In this document: positions 5,494-6,948 of the stretch, piece by piece | How positions within the stretch are numbered: the stretch's first letter is position 1 | Layout of the letters: every line of letters starts with the position of its first letter | Source: Deltaproteobacteria bacterium | Lineage (GTDB): Bacteria; Desulfobacterota; GWC2-55-46; JAUVFY01 | Assembly (NCBI GenBank): GCA_030594025.1 | Contig: JAUVFY010000065.1 | Coordinates: 1 to 6,948, forward strand | Direction: 5' to 3' | Length of the DNA stretch: 6,948 nucleotides | Translations under genes and position numbers: made by a program | The notes under the pieces: generated by a model | The model's input: only the letters and a program-made list of their open reading frames with translations | Database searches by the model: none | What the model was told of the DNA's origin: nothing

Positions 5494-5616
5494 GTAGCCA
5501 GGCGCGTGACCCGGCGGATAAGAACCCTTGGGCCGAAAGGGTTTGCGCCGGTGGGGTGCTGGCTGCTAAAATCACCCTCCCGAGGATGGGCGGTGCTTTA
5601 TCGCCCATCCTCTTTT
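5494..5616 (+). ncRNA. Candidate structured leader or small RNA with nested stems
   Basis: Three stems nest in one another. P1 is 5494-5501 with 5559-5566 (8 bp, one G-U). P2 is CCGGCG 5511-5516 with CGCCGG 5546-5551 (6 bp). P3 is 5522-5529 with 5537-5544 (8 bp, one G-U) around a 7-base loop. P1 and P2 are separated by a 9/7-base internal loop, P2 and P3 by a 5/1-base loop (GATAA/G). The element ends in a strong intrinsic terminator. CCCTCC (5575-5580) can pair with GGATGGG (5584-5590) and would then block the terminator's left arm, and GGGTG (5554-5558) can pair with CACCC (5573-5577). This gives the layout of a switching leader, but I recognise no known riboswitch consensus. A transcript from the promoter at 5465-5493 would lack most of P1; read-through from the porin would contain it. 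A stand-alone small RNA of about 115 bases is the alternative. Confidence 0.5.
5582..5616 (+). terminator. Strong intrinsic terminator
   Basis: GAGGATGGGCG (5582-5592) and CGCCCATCCTC (5602-5612) form a perfect 11-bp stem that can extend by G-U and U-A pairs to 13 bp with a 5-base loop, followed by TTTT (5613-5616). It lies 112 bases after the porin stop and 74 before the deacylase start, downstream of the promoter at 5465-5493. It may therefore end the porin mRNA, end a small RNA, or attenuate the deacylase. Confidence 0.85.
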
Positions 5617-5647
5617 CATACTTTCCGCCCGGCTTATGGGCCCGCAA

Positions 5648-5666
5648 CCGAAGGTGCCGCCTTCGG
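5648..5666 (+). other. Hairpin in the deacylase leader
   Basis: CCGAAGG (5648-5654) and CCTTCGG (5660-5666) pair perfectly around TGCCG, 23 bases before the ATG at 5690. GGGG (5665-5668) can instead pair with CCCC a few bases downstream. There is no T-run, so it is not a terminator. It may affect translation initiation, as no normal Shine-Dalgarno is seen before the ATG. Confidence 0.45.
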
Positions 5667-5689
5667 GGAAACTCCCCCTCGTTTTGCAG

Positions 5690-6948
5690 ATGAGAAAGAG
5701 GAAAAACATATATCCGATAGCGGCATTTATCCTCGGGTCCATGACCCTCGGGTTCATGCTCGGGGCAATGACGCTTGGGTCCATGACCCCCATGACCCCC
5801 GGGTCCATGACCCTTTTTTCTCCAGATGCCCAATCCGCCGCAGAACCGGTCAAAGAACTCTACGACATCGTTATAGCGAACGGGACCGTAATAGACCCGG
5901 AGACCGGCACCCACGACGTTATGAATGTAGGCATAAAGGGCGGCAAGATAAGTGAACTCAGCAAAAAAAGCCTTTCCGGAAAGAAGAACATCGAGGCAAA
6001 AGGAAAATACGTCGCGCCGGGTTTTATTGACATACAATCCTACGGGCCCGACCGCCACATGAGCCTTTTTAAGGTCGCCGACGGTGTGACAACGAGCCTC
6101 ACGCTCCACGGCGGTACCGTTGACTTCAAAAAGTGGGCCGAGGATAAAAGGGCCGAAAGGCCGATGGTCAACTACGGTAGTGCCGTGAGCCACCAGTTCA
6201 TGAGGTGGGCTGTAGGCATTTCTGACAGGTACATTGAGGCTACTGCGAAGCAGGTAAAAAAGATGGTGGAGCTTTCCCGAAAGGCGCTCAGAGACGGTGC
6301 CCTGGGGGTATCTTTCAGCCTGGAGTACACACCGGGCGCCACCTCGAGGGAGATAAAGCCGCTTTTCAAGCTGGCCAAAGAGTTCGCAGTACCCTGTTTC
6401 ATGCACCTTCGCTACTCGGACCCCGTGGCTCCAGGGACCAACAGGGAGGCCGTCGATGAGGCCATAACCCTTGCAAGGCAGACCGGCGCGACCGTCCACA
6501 TCCACCATATAACCTCTACAGGCGGCACATTCACCATGAAAGAAACCGTCCGTCAGATAGAGCGGGCCAGGGAAGAAGGCCTCGACATCACCGCCTGTAT
6601 CTACCCTTATAACTTCTGGGCTACCTATCTCGACTCCGCCCGGTTCGACAGCGGCTGGAAAGAGAGGTTCAGGATAGATTACGGGGACCTGCAGCTGGCC
6701 GGCACGACCGAAAGACTCACCCCGGAGAGCTTCAGAAGGTACAGAAGGCTTGGAAAACTCGTCGTGGCCTATGCCATACCCGATGAGGACGTCCTTACGG
6801 CCATTAAGACCCCCTGGATAATGATAGGCTCGGACGGGAACATAAAAAAATCCGGCAACTCGCATCCCCGCGGGGCGGGCTGCTTCTCCAGGGTGATAAG
6901 TAAGTATGTGAGGGAAGAAAAGGCGCTCGCCCTGGATGAGGCCATAAA
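5690..6948 (+). CDS. Exported N-acyl-D-amino-acid/D-glutamate deacylase-like amidohydrolase, 3'-truncated
   Basis: 419 codons are present and the frame is still open at the window end. Amidohydrolase-superfamily protein: YDIVIANGTVIDPETG (58-73) and GKYVAPGFID (105-114) are the usual N-terminal strands, and W323-T344 (GWKER...YGDLQ...TTERLT) recalls bacterial D-glutamate deacylases. Family members hydrolyse N-acyl-D-amino acids. Metal and catalytic candidates in the second half are intact: H239 (FMHLRY), H273 (HHITSTGG) and D382 (GSDG). The first-half HxH after GFID is replaced by Q116-S-Y118, and the segment after GVTT reads SLTLHGG. One metal site may thus be lost, so activity or substrate could differ. 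The N-terminus has basic RKRK, then a long hydrophobic Gly/Met-rich stretch and a possible cleavage site near AQSA-AEP (about 50), suggesting export or anchoring. The start is uncertain: no good ribosome-binding site precedes the ATG at 5690; TTG at 5684 or ATG at 5741 are alternatives. Confidence 0.82.
   Translation, partial: MRKRKNIYPIAAFILGSMTLGFMLGAMTLGSMTPMTPGSMTLFSPDAQSAAEPVKELYDIVIANGTVIDPETGTHDVMNVGIKGGKISELSKKSLSGKKNIEAKGKYVAPGFIDIQSYGPDRHMSLFKVADGVTTSLTLHGGTVDFKKWAEDKRAERPMVNYGSAVSHQFMRWAVGISDRYIEATAKQVKKMVELSRKALRDGALGVSFSLEYTPGATSREIKPLFKLAKEFAVPCFMHLRYSDPVAPGTNREAVDEAITLARQTGATVHIHHITSTGGTFTMKETVRQIERAREEGLDITACIYPYNFWATYLDSARFDSGWKERFRIDYGDLQLAGTTERLTPESFRRYRRLGKLVVAYAIPDEDVLTAIKTPWIMIGSDGNIKKSGNSHPRGAGCFSRVISKYVREEKALALDEAI
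5735..5813 (+). repeat. Degenerate 12/15-bp repeats in the deacylase signal region
   Basis: GGGTCCATGACCC occurs exactly three times (5735-5747, 5777-5789, 5801-5813), with weaker copies starting at 5750 (GGGTTCATG) and 5762 (GGGGCAATG). All spacings are multiples of three, so the frame is kept and the product is a run of LGSMT, LGFM, LGAMT, LGSMT, PMT and PGSMT units. Each exact copy is also an inverted repeat, GGGTC-CAT-GACCC. Repeat expansion inside the signal peptide is the simplest origin. Confidence 0.8.

Noticed and set aside
5494..5566. tRNA-like or SRP-RNA-like element
   Set aside because: It has tRNA-like length but the stems are nested rather than a cloverleaf, and the SRP tetraloop/AGCAG core is absent.
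5447..6865. A 472-codon open frame on the minus strand
   Set aside because: It lies opposite the amidohydrolase, which has clear family motifs; the minus-strand product has no recognisable domain and no ribosome-binding site. It is a by-product of codon use.

Overview
The window suggests a Gram-negative (diderm) bacterium. It encodes an outer-membrane beta-barrel porin with a Sec signal peptide, a secreted or membrane-anchored amidohydrolase, and an RNase J. Coding regions are rich in AGG (Arg) and ATA (Ile) codons and look moderately GC-rich by eye. RNase J plus an alginate-export-type porin plus an Fe-S DUF362 protein would fit a Desulfobacterota- or Nitrospirota-like lineage, but that is inference; no rRNA or tRNA gene is present to anchor it.

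Left part, plus strand (1-2690): the 3' two thirds of a ribonuclease J gene, cut by the window start, then a DUF362 protein carrying two [4Fe-4S] ferredoxin motifs, then after 6 bases a TfoX N-terminal-domain protein with a lysine-rich tail. A hairpin at the TfoX stop codon separates this set from the convergent genes.

Middle part, minus strand (2706-3858): a small sulfite-oxidase-like molybdopterin protein is followed by a Bcp-type peroxiredoxin, with a perfect 10-bp inverted repeat at the junction. They look like a two-gene redox unit. Upstream lies a 309-bp divergent intergenic region full of short repeats: two 25-bp tandem repeats with CCGGT-type hairpins, a 9-bp tandem repeat on the likely minus-strand -10 box, and a 10-bp direct repeat before the porin promoter.

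Right part, plus strand (4168-6948): an alginate-export-family porin, then a 220-bp leader region with a good sigma70-like promoter, a nested three-stem RNA fold and a strong intrinsic terminator. This is followed by an amidohydrolase of the N-acyl-D-amino-acid/D-glutamate deacylase type, which runs off the window end. The leader looks like either a small RNA or an attenuation-controlled 5' leader of the deacylase. The deacylase lacks the usual HxH metal motif and has a methionine-rich, repeat-built signal region. A porin beside an exported deacylase suggests uptake and processing of an acylated substrate, but this is inference.

No complete defence system, CRISPR array, transposon or prophage is visible. 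The most notable items are the structured leader, the divergent deacylase active site, and a GGTYCATG-type repeat shared by the intergenic region and the deacylase signal-peptide region.
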